Assembly: GCA_003260075.1 (NCBI GenBank)
Contig: QLIY01000230.1
Location: forward strand, 123,856 to 187,855
DNA length: 64,000 nt
Reading direction: 5' to 3'
DNA from: Phallusia mammillata
Lineage: Eukaryota; Chordata; Ascidiacea; Phlebobranchia; Ascidiidae
A program made the position numbers and the translations under genes. Each line of letters opens with the position of its first letter. The first letter of the stretch is position 1. Shown here piece by piece: positions 43,615 to 58,600 of the stretch. Below the pieces are notes generated by a model. The model made no database searches, was not told the origin of the DNA, and saw only the letters and a list, made by a program, of their open reading frames with translations.

Positions 43615-46600
43615 ATGTCTTGTCCAACTGGATTGCTTGTAAATATTGACGATGGAAATGAAATTACTTTGTCAAATAAAACAGTAAGGCATATTTATTA
43701 GCCTAAATATGTAAAGTCTTTTCAGTTCACTATCTGACATAATAATAATACTTTTTTCAGCAAGTGTAAGGTTTGTCAACTTATTTGTTACATTTTACTT
43801 TATTAGCAGGCCTCCCCAGCAAAATTATTATCAAAACGAGAGATACCAACAAAATCACCATCTCACAGTGTAGGAACAAATGGTGAAGGTAAAAAGGAAG
43901 CTCCCAAATTATGTGGTTACTTAACCAAAGTCTCTTCAACTGGCATTGTGAAATGTAAGTTTAAAAGATGTTTCTTTGATCTTTACATTTGCATGTGGGA
44001 GCAAGGTGAAAAAATAACTTTTAAACGTGTCATAACAAGATCTTAAATACTCTTGAATTCACACTTTTCTAACATTAAGTTTTAAATCAGGGTTGCAGGG
44101 TTAGCGTCCAGTCTGCAGAGTGTGGCAGCTGCACGCGCGATTATTTTTTGAAAAAAAAAATTGTACACTCCAATTTTGGGGGTTGCATGCAGAAATTTCG
44201 CACGGAAGGCATTTAATTGTACTGCCTTGACCTCTTTTACTTGCTTTGAGCCTGCTGAAATTGGCCTTGCACGTGAACTTACAGGATCGTGCACAGATCT
44301 TGTCGTGACCTGCCCTGTTCTGCAGACTAGGTTAAAATCTTATTTATTTTTGTGTGTGATAAGTGTGTGATACCAGTGCTATGTTTAATTATTATAAAAT
44401 AATATATAATAAAGACATTGTTTTCATTTAGTGTCAAAAACAAGATGGTTTTCATACAATCGGGGGGGGGGGTTATTATAAAATTGACATTGTTTTCATT
44501 TAGTGTCAAAAACAAGATGGTTTTCATACAATCCTGAGACATGTGACTTGACATTTAAGAGAAACCCTGAACAGGAACCAGATGGCTCTGGACAAATGGG
44601 AAGAATACCTTTGCGAAGAGCCTCATTTAATTTTACTGCTGCCAGTCTGCAGGATAACCAGTTTTCAATAACTTCTGATGGCACAACTCACAATTTACAG
44701 GTACATAATAATATCTGTACCATGGTGCACTTAACTACAGCCAGCTAAGATGAGTACATTCACACTGGGATCAGCCCTGGCGTCCATGCAGACCGGCGAT
44801 GATAGCATACTCATTTATAAATCATAGTATGCCAAGCCGGTCTCCCAAGCATTCCCATATGGCAAAGCACAGACTAGAAAATTCTAGCATGCAGTGGGAT
44901 TTGAACTTAAATGGTGCTGCTGTTTTTATTTAACTGGTTATATTTAATGCTCATAAAGTTTCTTTAAGACTGCCACAAAGACTGAAAGAGCTAAATTTTG
45001 CTAAGATGATGCCACAGCCAAATCTTTATAATGTTATACTGACACTGTTGTATGTTTTCTATACTGTTCATATGTGTGTGGTTGTAATTATAGGCCAGTG
45101 ACAGAAAAACTCTGATGTGGTGGATTCAAGAACTCCAGTGCCAGCGAAGGGCTTTTAATCAACGACAGTCTATAGAAGAACCCCATAAGCCAGACTGGCA
45201 GGGGTCAATTCATGGATCTAGCGTATTTTGGATCCCAAACCAGGAGGATGTGAAATCTGGACTTATTGATGTAAAGCACCCACAAATCGAATCTGGTGAG
45301 AAATTTGTGCAAAAAAGGAAAATTCTAGCTTAGGATTTCACTGTATGTGTTTGAAGAGATTAAATGTACAGAATAAAACAGTACATATTATGACCATAGG
45401 CGCCGAGTTTTGCAAAAATGCAAGGTGGCGGACTTGAAGTATGACGTCATTTTATGTGACGTCACTAATGCGTGCAACCACATGAGCTCAAACTCAAAGC
45501 CCAACAAACTTCCCATAATGCAACGTTTTTCAAAATCTTATAAAAATATAGTTTTGAAATAGTATTTATTTGGAACACTTTGCTCTGTAACGTTTATCAT
45601 TGGTTTAGCCGCCTTTAAAAAATGTTTTGTCACATTGCTGTTGCTTTGTATCACCAAAAAAACCCATTTATTACAGCACAATCGAATTGTACGCAATAAT
45701 GGCCAAACATTCACTGGCACCAATTGTGTGTTTGACGTCATAAACAAGGCATGTCATAAACAAGACAACCAAAACAGGTTGCAGTTTTTTTTGTTTTTTG
45801 CCAGCACGCTTGTTTAAAAGCAAAATCGTTCCTGATTTTTCTCAGAATTTACGATGTTTTGTAGGGGGGGGGGCATTTTTGAAATAGTATTTATTTGGAA
45901 CACTTTGCTCTGTAACGTTTATCATTGGTTTAGCCGCCTTTAAAAAATGTTTTGTCACATTGCTGTTGCTTTGTATCACCAAAAAAACCCATTTATTACA
46001 GCACAATCGAATTGTACGCAATAATGGCCAAACATTCACTGGCACCAATTGTGTGTTTGACGTCATAAACAAGGCATTAACCAAAACAGGTTGCATTTTT
46101 TTGTTGTTTTTTGCCAGCACGCTTGTTTAGAAGCAAAATCGTTCCTGATTTTTCTCAGAATTTACGATGTTTTGTACGGGGGGGGGGGAAAAAGTTGTTT
46201 TTAGGCACGATATTAGAACGATACATACATTTGTTTAGAATTTTTACTTGAACTACTACTTTACTCTAAACCAGATGTCAGCTCGTTTATAAACATCCTG
46301 AAATATGATTTATTATTGGCTACTAGCCAGTACTTACTGAAAAAGACAATGTTGTTACTTTGAACTGCGCTGCAGATACAGCGAAGTTATTCACTTTGAT
46401 AATTTATTCACTTCGACATGAACATGAAAAGGCTACAATACGTCCACACACTAAAATACATTTTGTAGCAAAGGTAGATAATGTTGGGGGGGGGGGCGCC
46501 CACTCGGCGCCTATGAGTATGACCCTATATATTAAGATTGTGTTTTTTATTCCAGAAAATAGTAGTGGTCCCACTCAATTAAGGGCTTTTCGGCCAGATG

Positions 46601-49600
46601 AAGAACCACCTGACACAGTTGGAGATCAAGCTGCTACTTTACATAGACCTAGAAACTCAAGTGTATTATCTGGGAATTTCACTGTTTTAGGCAACAAAAC
46701 ACTTCCAATGCCAAATTTAGGAAATATTAATACAGCATTTACCAATGCGGGTAAGTTACTGTTTTTAAGATAAATGTTGAGTATGTATTATTAATAACTA
46801 TGCATTTTTGGAAAATGATGGTAAACATTTTATTAGAAATGCCAACTATTTACCTGTGTCCATCATTTATCATTCATGTCCATCATTCATGAAAGCTTAT
46901 ATTTTTTTCTCTATAGTTCAAATTAGTTCATTAAAAATTAAGGTTACAAATCAAAGTAGGTTACTATGTCAAGAAATTCGTTAAAGTTAAAACAATCAAA
47001 AATTAGATTAAATTTTAGTTTTTATCCCAATATAATGTGAAAACACTTGTATTTTATTACACAGGGGAAGCAGCAAAGAAAACCTTAAAGAATCAAGCAC
47101 AGAAGCTTCGACCAAATATGGGAAGAAGTGAAGAAAACTACCTCGGTGGGGCAGTGGCCAAATCCGTTTCAGGTGCTTACAATGTTTTCAATGCAGTGTT
47201 GTTCGTGAGACGTAATGTGATTTAAGTTTCTTTGTCACCCTGGAAACTGTGACTCACTTCTAAGATATGATGCATGATTGTTCACTAGGCTAAATGTGTT
47301 TTTTGGCTGTGGTGGCATTTGGTTTGCAATTGTGGCAACTATCAATATTGAGCCTAACTGACCCCAAGCAATAATTCTGAGCAGTGCCATAGTTTAGGCC
47401 AAAATCCAGTCCACATTGCAAACTAGGGTTTTATTTTATGATAGTTTTAAAAATTATTGAATAAATAAATAATTTTGGCATTCTAAATCAGTAATTAAAA
47501 TATCAGATATTTGGACCAGGGGTGGTTGTTAAATCTGGGTATTTAAAAATATTAAGCAAAAAATATGTTGTGATTGTGCATACTCCTGGTCATTGGACAT
47601 ACCCAATCAGAGACAGGCTGCAGCTAAAATTACTAATTTGTTTCATAACAGCCCTGTTCCAGATAGTTCAGCAATGTTTATAAACCCGTTATTTAATGTC
47701 ATAACTTAATGTTTTGCATCGTTTTAAGACTAGCTTATCGTTTTTATTCAACTAGGATTCTAAGCTCTTTTTCCTGTAGTTCCCGTATATTCTGCATAAT
47801 TACACATAGAATGCCATACATAAGTCTACTTCCTGTATCACACTGCTTGAAACCTGACTTTATATTCCACAGCATCAACTAATTTAAACCAGTATATTTT
47901 GACCACCAATTCCACCAACAATGCTACTGATTCCAATGATTCAATGGGATTTGGGAGTTTCGTCAAGGGACTTAAATCTGAAATTTTGGAGTTACATGAT
48001 GAACTAGCCATGCTTAAAATGAAGCTTCAAACCAAAGAGGTGCAATAATATAAAAACTGTTTTTGCTGTTTAAAGTAGTAATGTTTTCTACAGTAGTTGT
48101 ACTGTTTTCATTTTTATTTTTAGTTGTTTAAAGTTCTGTGGTACTATTTTCTACAGTGGTAACTTGTATTGTTTCGATTTTTGTTGTTGTTTAAAGCAGT
48201 GCTCTTCAACCGGTGTGCACGGTTCACCGTGGGGTGCACCAAAATATGCATGGGGTGCACCAATACGAAAAGGTATACAAGGGTGCATCACAAACTTTTA
48301 ATGAACGGGGGGGGGGATATTTAACTTTCAGGATATTAGAAAAAAAGATGTAGGTTTCAACTGATGTGTATAAATGAACCTCTGTATTTTTGTAAAACGT
48401 TGATGTCTAACATTTTCAGTGCGGTTGATGTATATCTACTTTAAGGGTACTGTTGTCAGTTTTATTTCTTTCATGTGGGACTTTTGCATGTTGTTGTATT
48501 AGGGCTATGGTTCCAAAGTGGGTTGTAACCCTATTTTGTAACAAAACTAGTGATTTTTGTGAAACGTAGGCAAACATCACATATATTTTTTTCCTTTTGC
48601 GTTGTATTCTTTAATTTTAAGCCCCGCAATTCATTAATCGAATTGAAAGATGGATTGCTAATGTTGTTGTTGTTTTGATAGGAGTCAATTCAGGTGTTAA
48701 AGATGGAACTGGACCGATACGAGCAGCATTGCAAAGGTTTGTAACTACACAAAATAGTGGCATGGTTTAGTTTGCTTGTTGAAAGCAGTTACATTGACTT
48801 ATTAGCACTACTAATTCTACTAGTCTGTACAACTGCAAAGGTTGATCAGGAAAATTATTAATGGCAGTTGGTAAGTGAGAAAAACAACTAAGCCTGTATT
48901 TCAAAGCGACCTGAAATACAATACCCCATATTGATTAGAATGTAAATCATTGTTATGGAAATAATTTTACCAGAGGCTGGTCTATATAATCCCTCCCAGT
49001 GAACAAAGGCAGCTGTTCTAATTCATAAATGTGTAATATGTGTTAAATTATGAATGAATGAAGTCCTTGATTTTAAGCAAGAAGTCAAGTCACGCAACCC
49101 AGCAAGCCTAAGATTGGACCAGGTCTTCATGCTTTGTAACTTTAAGTCAATTGTTGGATGTGACTACAGTCAAGTCAAGTATTTTTAGACCAACTTGCAA
49201 TCCTCATTGCAGCTTAGGGATATTGTCAAATAATGGTTTAATAAAAATTAAATGAACAATTTTGGCACTTCAAAGAAAATAATTGAAATGTCAGATACAT
49301 GAGCTAGGTTATTGAATAAGGAAATTTAGTACAGTGAGCAAAGAATATCTTATAACCATGCTCTTAGTTGCTCACCAAACATTACATAATTTTTTTTCGA
49401 ACATTGTAATATAGAGTCATGCTGCAATTGAAATTCTAAATTATTACTTTAAACACATTGACTTGTATTGTATTCGGCACAAAAAGCCTGTTTTACAAAA
49501 AGTTAGTACTAATCTTAAAACAGGGGGGGGGGTTGGATGTGACCACAGTCAAGTCAAGTATTTTTAGACCAACTTGCAATCCACATTGCAGCTTAGGGAT

Positions 49601-52600
49601 ATTGTCAAATAATGGTTTAATAAACATTAAATGAACAATTTTGGGACTTCAAAGCAAATAATTGAAATGTCAGATACATGAGCTAGGTTATTGAATAAGG
49701 AAAGGGGGGGGGGCTAAATACTGCATGGTACCGCATGGCATTACATAAGAAGCAATTATGATGGACATTAATATACTTCAGCGAAATTATATATTTGCAG
49801 ATTTTCGAAAGCGCTGATGATTAGAGCTATTCGGGTTGGGGTGAGGGTTTGTAATTAAAAAAAAGAAACTCTGCAATCTGGTCTTATTTAACCCTGTAAG
49901 GGCTTCTATTTTCACATTCTGTACTATGCGACAACATAGGGTGTTTANACAGTGAGCAAAGAATATCTTATAACCATGCTCTTAGTTGCTCACCAAACAT
50001 TACATAATTTTTTTTCGAACATTGTAATATAGAGTCATGCTGCAATTGAAATTCTAAATTATTACTTTAAACACATTGACTTGTATTGTATTCGGCACAA
50101 AAAGCCTGTTTTACAAAAAGTTAGTACTAATCTTAAAACAAAATTGCCAGTATAAAACTGGTGGTAGTAAATACTGCATGGTACCACATGGCATTACATA
50201 AGAAGCAATTATGATGGACATTAATATACATCAGCGAAAATTATATATTTGCAGATTTTCGAAAGCGCTGATGATTAGAGCTATTCGGGTTGGGGTGGGG
50301 GTTTGTAATTAAAAAACAAACACTGCAATCTGGTCTTATTTAACCTTGTTAGGGCTTCTATTTTCACATTCTGTACTATGCGACAACATAGGGTGTTTAG
50401 TAGCGATGGGCCAAAACTGCAAATATTCTGTTTGGTCCAACACCGAGCATCTCAAGTTAATGCTCGGTGCATTGTGACATCACACACGTTCCCAATTCAC
50501 GCTAGTTTTGTGGCTTTTCAAGGTCCCTTCGGTCACCAGTGGTGTATTAAGCTGTACCGGCTCCAAAAGTACGCGTTTTTCACCATCTAACGCATTACAG
50601 TCATTTTTGCTCTTGGAACACTAGCTTCGTATATAAGCAGGGCATAAACATAAATGCAATGCTCGGGTCAGTTTGTGCAACTGCTCGCCCGACACTGAGC
50701 ATCAAAAACAGCGATGCTCGATACCGAGTACTCACCCCTAGCATTTAGTACCACCCGTTTAAAACTGACTTCACTATTTTAGGCAAACTTCCCCCACATT
50801 CGGTGTTTTCCAACGAAGAACGCAAACTTCGTTCTGAGGTAATCAGCTTGAAGTTGACGAACGAGCGTCTGCAACAAGAGAGGGAGGAAAGCGTCATACG
50901 CGAAAACGCCTTGAAAGAGCAGAACGTGATGCTGCAGGAAACTTTATCATATAAAGACCAGGTCGTAATGCAACTTAACAACCAGGTAAATAGACGAAAA
51001 GGTTTAATAAAACCAGTGTGGTGTAACTAATTGGACATGCTCGGTTCGTGTCACTGGTTTGACGGAAATCCTTTAGGTTTAAATGATAAAACACGATTGA
51101 AGTAAGCAAATAAAGATGCGGCCAGTCGAAATGGCTTCGTCTCCTGGGTTGAAATTTTTCTCAAGGAAATAATTTTACAACTTGAGGGGTGGAATTTGCT
51201 TTAATTTGTAGGTGTGGTTTGGAAGTAAACACTTTAACTCTGGGACTATAACCTGTAAAATTGGGACTCAATTTTAAATGAACTTTGTATGGTTTAGCCT
51301 CTTTTATTTAGTTTATGGGCGAAGGAATGAAAAGTATATTGAAAATTGGGAATGTTTTTACTCTCTGATACCTCTATGTTCGTTTCCGTATGCGCCTCGT
51401 AGTTAACAAGGGCCATGCTACTGTTTTCAAATTGTTCAAGCGTTTTTACTTTAACTTTTCTTCTGTCTAAAAAAACAGTTGCGGATTTCAGTTTTTACTT
51501 CGCCCTCGTTGCTTTTATTCTGAACCAAATATACATTGTGATGTTTATACAAGTCCTGGGCCTTAAATGAATCTGTTCTATGAATCATAACTAAACCCGT
51601 TGTTATTGACATTTGTAGTTGCACGACTTGGAGCAGGATCATAACAAACTGCACAACGACCATTCCAAGCTGAGAGAAGAGAAGAATGAGGAGTTCGTTA
51701 TTCTTACTCCCGACTCTTCAGGTGAAGACATTGATCAGCTTAAGGTAAGTCTATTTTGTTTCACTTCTGAACATGCACCAGACATTGGTGCCTGGCAACG
51801 TCATCAGATCACTTGCCTAATAATTGCCTGCAAAACGAGCATAAATCCCATTTAAAACTACTATGTCTTTTGCACTTTTGGCGTACATATTTTTATGGTA
51901 TGCAGCATAAAGAGAAATATTAGCGTACTGACCAAATAGAATCGTTTCATAATGTTTACAAGCAGATTTTTTATCAGTAAGCGGTAAATAGTATTCTAAA
52001 CCAGTGCTCCGCAACCTTTTTTCACGCACGTCACACCATACAAGCTTTAAATGTTCGGCGGCACACCCGAACCCAAAAAATGCGATTTGAATATTTGAAA
52101 GCCTAAAAAAGCATTAAGTCAGGGGTCTTAAGCTTCTTTGAGGGCCAAAAACATTTTTTACGTTAGTAAAGCGCCGTAATATTTAAACTTTTTTGTAAAA
52201 GTAACATGAACAAAAATATTATGTGCTTAAAATGTTGTGCGTTTTTGCCATTTCATGTACACATTTGTAATGCAATCAACAAGAAACGAATATACAGTGT
52301 AGCAAACTAAAAAAAGCAAGTACAATAAACTACTATGTGTGAAAACAATGGCATACAATGACGAAACAATTAAAAACTATGACTCAACAACTGGAATGAA
52401 TTGCTGATTTTCAACAGGAGGGACTCTTTCCACCATACGATTAAAACGTTGCATTTATTTTCAACCAATACTTATAAAGAATGATTGTTTCTTAAAATCG
52501 GTGGCCTGACAGGGTATTCCACCTGAGCTAAACACCTAAAATTTAAAAGTTAGTTCGCGGGCCGCACAAAAACCCTCTTAGGGCCACACCGGGCCGCGTG

Positions 52601-55600
52601 TTTTGAGACCCCTGCATTAAGCCAGTATAAAGTATATTATGACGTAATAAAACATGAATGTGTAGTGAGTAGTGTAGCTTTAGTTTGGTGGTGTTGTGAA
52701 CTGTATCATTTGCTATGAATAAAATAAAAACAAATTTAACACAAAAAGTTATACGTTTTGCGGCGGCACACCCCGCATCGTCTTGCGGCACACCAGTGTG
52801 CCGCGGCACACCGGTTGCGGAGCACTGTTCTAAACGGTCAAATAAGTAAAAATAGCCTGAACTAACCCAGTGACCCCAAAATCCAATCACTGTATTTTTT
52901 GACTTAATGCTTGACAAAACAAGCAGTTACTACCTATATCTGGTCGTTACCAATCAAGCTAATGTAAATATAGTAAACAGTGCTTGTTTTATATATACTG
53001 GTTAGGGCGCCCACCAACGATACATCTGTTGGTTATTTGCATATCGTGTAATAACATCGCATGTTTGTTGTGTCAAAACCCATAGGAAATTCGTTGTTGC
53101 AATACACTTCCGGTCTGTCCAAGAGAATCCGACTAAAGAGGTGTTTTCGATTCCGCGATCGCCTTTTGTTTGTGTACGTTACGCCAAAATTCATGGCTGG
53201 TGTTTGCCTTTTGGCTTAGTCGAATATGTTGCCATTGTAGGACCGGGCAGAAGGGTACATGATGCAGAATAGGCTGCTTAACAATGAGATATTGGAGTTA
53301 GCGAGTTTGCGACAGATGGACGCGGACAGACTGGAAACTATGCACGATAAGGTACGTTTTAGAAATGGTTTTTGAAGTACACGTTACATTTGGAACTGAA
53401 ATTAGAATTTAGTTTTAATCATAAAACTGAATAAACTTGGGTTTCACCACTTATAGTCCATGCTTTGTGTCAATTTCAATCTATAATGAATAACAACAGC
53501 TAGAATAAACAATATAGCTACGTTTTTGACACATTTTACCAAACGAATATACCTTAAACGAGTGTAGCATAAGTACGTGTACAGCTGTATATATGTTTTA
53601 TTGCATGATTTTACATCAAAAATATGTACCACATTACTTCAAATCAAAATAAATTTTTAATATAGCATATAGTGTAAATTCGCGTATTTTATCATCACAG
53701 CCTTTCAATACAACACGTAACTTGACCTGCGCACTAACGCGTCAGTAGCGCTTCAAATTACGTTTTACACTGTAAACAGCAGTGCACAAACCAATTGAAT
53801 TACAGGTTCGCTTAAAAGAGGCTCAGTATTGTCAGCTTAACAGCAAATATCTGGTCCTGCTGGCTGAAATGAACAAGCCGAGATCAGAGAGCGTAGGTCT
53901 GGCCGTTTCCGACTCAAAGATCAGTCCTTCGGACAAAGATAGGAAAGATATGGTGAAGATTCTTATACAGGAAGCTCTCGCTGAATCTGAGTCATCGCCC
54001 ACTATGAGAAGGTAAGTGATTTGACAAGCTTGTTGGGATGAATTGTAGTGAGTAAAATTATTAGTATTTTTTGAAAAGTAAATAGTATTTTTTTGAAGAT
54101 TCTGTGAAGTAAATTTCATTTTCAAAAGAATACCTCTGTTGTTGATGTTTTTTGTGAATGTATTGAGAAGGTTTTACTATTTTACATGGATTGCTTGTTG
54201 TCAGTTTTTGCGCAAGAAAGTAAGTTAGAATCGAAAGTGCAAGTGTTCTGTTAAACTCAATGCAGACAATCATATTGTGATGATAATACTTCAAACATGC
54301 TAAGCGTATTATGACGTCACGTAACGAACCAAAATGTTCGTCAGCAACGTTTTTTGTTTTTATTATGGGTCCCCTTCCCTGAAGGGGACACATATTGATT
54401 TTACTCAAATTGTTTTTTTTTCTTCCCAAAGTTTGTCCGACTCGTTTCTCCATCAAATGTTTGATGGATTTGGCTGAAATTTACACAGATGGTAGATATA
54501 GTTATGTAGATGTGCATCCCACTTTGTTTTTGTTGATAACCCCAGTATTTACCCCGCTAGCCCCCTAAAATGGGTATTTTTCCCCCGAAGTTTGTCCGAC
54601 TCGTTTTTCCATCAAATGTTTGATGGATTTGGCTGAAATTTACACAGATGGTAGATATAGTTATGTAGATGTGCATCCCACTTTGTTTTTGTTGATAACC
54701 CCAGTATTTACCCCGCTAGCCCCCTAAAATGGGTGAGTTTTTAAACAGTGTCAGAATTGGCTGAAATTTGGATTTCTTGTATAGTATGCCATTTATAGGT
54801 GTCGATTGTTGTGTTCAACCCTGTAGTCCTAACATTTACCCCACAAGCCCCTAAAGTGTAAAACGTATTTGTATGTTACTGGGCACCACAAACGAAAGAT
54901 TTCTTTGGAGCAATAGTGTTACAAGGGCAACCAGTTGTATGTTGCTCGTTGGTGGGTTGCTTGGTGGTCGTTTTTGCGCCATGGCAGTTAGGGGCTTGTT
55001 AACAGCCCTATGACGTCAGAAACATTAACGGTTGTTGCTCAAAACACCTCTAGTGGTCGAAATTTTAAACATTGGCGGATTGGGCTGAAATTTTGCAGTA
55101 CTATTGATTGAGTCATTGTGGTTTTTATATATTTTTTAGTTTGTGTGTCGAACCCAATTAGTTGCCCTACTAGCCCCCTAAAATGGGTCAGTTTTTTAAA
55201 ACGTTAAATAGGACATACTTCAAACAATATCTGGGGTGAATCTAATTTTATAGTTTGTATTCTACATAGTATTATTATTTAAGCCCAGTGCCGATCACTG
55301 TGTTTTACCTTACAACACCCGACTTTCTCATGGTTATCTCTTGAATTGCATTATTTTCAACTTTGCATGTGTGGGGACCCATGAGTTTTTGCCTGCAGAA
55401 ACGACGAAGGTTATAAAAGACGATGGCTAATATGGGACCCAATACAAAATAAGCATAGGAAAAATATTAATGTTTTAAAATAGGTTATAGTGTAAATGCA
55501 ACAACAAAATGTGCTAAGCCACCCTTCTAGTTTTTTTGCGCTTTTGTCCTTCGATTTAAAACTTTTTGATAAATGGCCTTTTTAATGGTTTACGAATAAT

Positions 55601-58600
55601 TTTTGCGTTTGTGTTAGATTCGTGATTCTCAAATTGCGTGCCGCAAATGTTTCGTTGTTGTGGGTAGAATGTAGATTGTAGAATACCTCACGTCAAATTT
55701 GCTGATCTAAAATTTGCTAACAATTTTTGTTTTTTAAGCATACAAAGTGTACTGCAATCTTTTTAGTTTGCAAACCACCTGTTTTACTTAATGTCGTTAA
55801 ATGAACCCTTTTTCACCTTCCAGGGAGAGCAGATACGATCAGTACGGCTTCTCAACTCTTCCAGAGGACGATGCCGAATCATCTCTCCTGGCATCAGCTG
55901 GTCAAATGGAAAAGCGAGCCTCCGACATTATCTTCTCACTCAACGAGTACCAGGCCTCTATCGCTGCCAAGTGGCAGAACTATTTTGCCACCAACAGGTG
56001 TTAGAATTGCTGATAAGATACCATTCTCAATTAGTATCAGATTAAAAGCTATGTGCGAATTTTGAAACCAAATTTGCCACATTTTAATCGTGATAACGCC
56101 CAATAATTGGTCCGTAACCACCGCCATAAAAACTGGTGTGTTCCAAACCCCCCTTGAAAAAGGTTATTTTATACTACTGTAGATGCACTTGATACATTTT
56201 TCTAGTTTAATTTTTTAACGTCTTTTAACTTGGTACTGGTAGTGTGTTTAAAACTTGCCAATTCCGTTTTATTTTATTAGTTTGTTATAAATTTGGCGAT
56301 TTTTGAATGGCACACTCATCAAACCTCCTGCTGTCTATCGAATCCGCTATTTAGAGTATAATTTTGTCGCATTCAAAACGTTTTCACCGATCTATAAAGT
56401 TGTAATCCAATCACAGTAAGTCCTCATACTTATCTCCTTCTCGATGGCGGTTGTGCAACAACAGGTGGCTTGAATTTTTTTAATAAAACACCACTTTTCA
56501 GAGACTTACAACGCAACGAAGACACGAAACTCCTAATTCGCTACGGCGTTCCGCATGACTTACGACCCAAAGTTTGGACATGGATGGTTAAACACAGGAC
56601 TCAGCAGATGAGGTTAATATATAACACGAATAACCTTGCATTTCATTTCGTAGTTAGTCGAAACAATTGTGTTTTACTCAGATACAAGCTTGACCCCGAT
56701 GGCTGTTATTACAAGAAGCTGACGGAGAGGGCGGTGGCACCCCTAGCGGCAAAACAGATCGAGCTCGACCTTCTGCGAACTCTTCCCAACAACAAACACT
56801 TCGCTTCTTTGTCGTCGGAAGGCATCGCACAGCTGCGAAGGGTTCTACGCGCCTACAGCATTCACAACCCCAGCATAGGGTAAGTTACAGCCTTAAACTT
56901 CATGTGTATTTTTTTGCATAGATACACGTGACGCTTTGTTAGTAATAAGTACGTTCGCAACATGCTAAAGTTTTTCACATTTAAAGAGTTTACATTTCTG
57001 TGCTCACTTAATACACACATGCCAGGGTTTTTTTAAAGTTTGGTTTGGGTGACCGCTAAGTAGTTTTAAGAGACCGCAAGTGTTTCATTTAAATACCAAA
57101 AAGCCATATTTGCTTATTTGGGAAACCGCTGGAGAAATTTGGGGGACCGTTTCGTTTTACCTCACACTTTTTAATTAGGATAAAGTTGTTCCGCCCACGA
57201 TAAACAAATCGTTAAAAAGTGAAAAATAACTTGAGCTTCATTTTTTATGTACAGATACTGCCAGGGACTTAACCGTATAGCTGCCGTTGCGCTGCTCTAC
57301 TTGTGCGAAGAAGAAGCTTTCTGGTGTGTGGTGGCTGTCGCCGAAATCATTATGCCCCAAGATTACTACAGTCACACTCTTACTGCCTCCCAGGTACGTC
57401 TCACTGTTATTTGCTCAAATTGCAATGCTGTGCACTTACCCTCTCTCTGGATGTAGGCAGACTTACGCGTTTAGTTTATTCGGGTAACAAGCAAACTACA
57501 TTACTATTTTATGTCATCAGGACAAGCTGTTGTTGACCTTTTTATGCATTCTACTGGATTTTACGAATACCCAAACAAGCAAATTGCTACGGTTGGGGTT
57601 TGTAATACTTTTGCAATTAAACAGACTATGCGATTAACCGGGTTCGTCCTTATTTACAAAGAAAAGTAAGATTGCTGAACTTAAGATACAGAAGGTTTAA
57701 AAGCATACTCATTGTCAAAAGATATACAACATATTTTTGTCCAGTATCGATCATCAGGTTGGCGTTACTTGATGCCGAAAACTCTGGCACCTTGTATATA
57801 TGAGGCACATCAACAAGGACAACAAAAACGGACACAATTGTAACCTTACCTTTTGCTCTCTAGGCTGACCAGCGCGTGTTTCGTGAACTGATGGCCGAGA
57901 AGCTTCCTCGTCTTCATAAACATCTTGATACACTTCAAGTCGACTGTTCCCTAATCACCTTTAACTGGTTGTTGTGTATTTACTGCGACAATGTGCCACC
58001 TGATACCATGTTGCATATTTGGGACGTGTTTTTGAATGAAGGCTCCAAGGTGGGTAGTGCTTTCTAATGGTGCATTCTAAATAATGTAAAAAATAAAAAT
58101 ACAGACAAAATAGACAAATTAACAAAAAAAATCTTATAAAACTATGTAAAATCTCACGTTAGGTATGTTATTATGTTGCAAATCGTCAAACGACCTAAAA
58201 TAAATTTAAAATTGTGCATAGCTGTTTTTCCTCTTACAGGTTTTATTTCGTTACGGTCTGGCATTTTTTCGCACTGTAGAGGAAGAAATTTTACAGTTGA
58301 CTGATTACATGTCTATCTTTACTTTCTTGCGTGTGATGTCACACCGAATGCATGACGTCAGGTGGGTGAAATGTTACCAAAATATTCACAAACAAAATTT
58401 TGAAATCCTAATTGTATTAGAAAAGCAAGCAAGATACCGGCATGAAATAGGCTATTGCTGCCAGGCATAATGTATAACAAAGTATTGCTCATCCAGCAGT
58501 TTTATTATAAATAATCGACGTTTCGACGTCCTATACAGAAAAGTAAGAATAATTGATTATAACTAGATAAAAATCTGAGAAAATACTACAATTGTTGTTG

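Larger units (their letters stand above)
44462..49948. other. G10/G11 spacers and one N in tbc1d2 introns
   Basis: Runs at 44462-44472, 45864-45873, 46178-46188, 46486-46496, 48307-48316, 49523-49532 and 49704-49713, and an N at 49948. The first cuts a partial copy of exon 3 (from 44431). The last two and the N order copies in an interleaved way: sequence from about 49330 (ACAGTGAGCAAAGAATATC) reappears immediately after the N, not after the nearest G-run. Confidence 0.65.
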
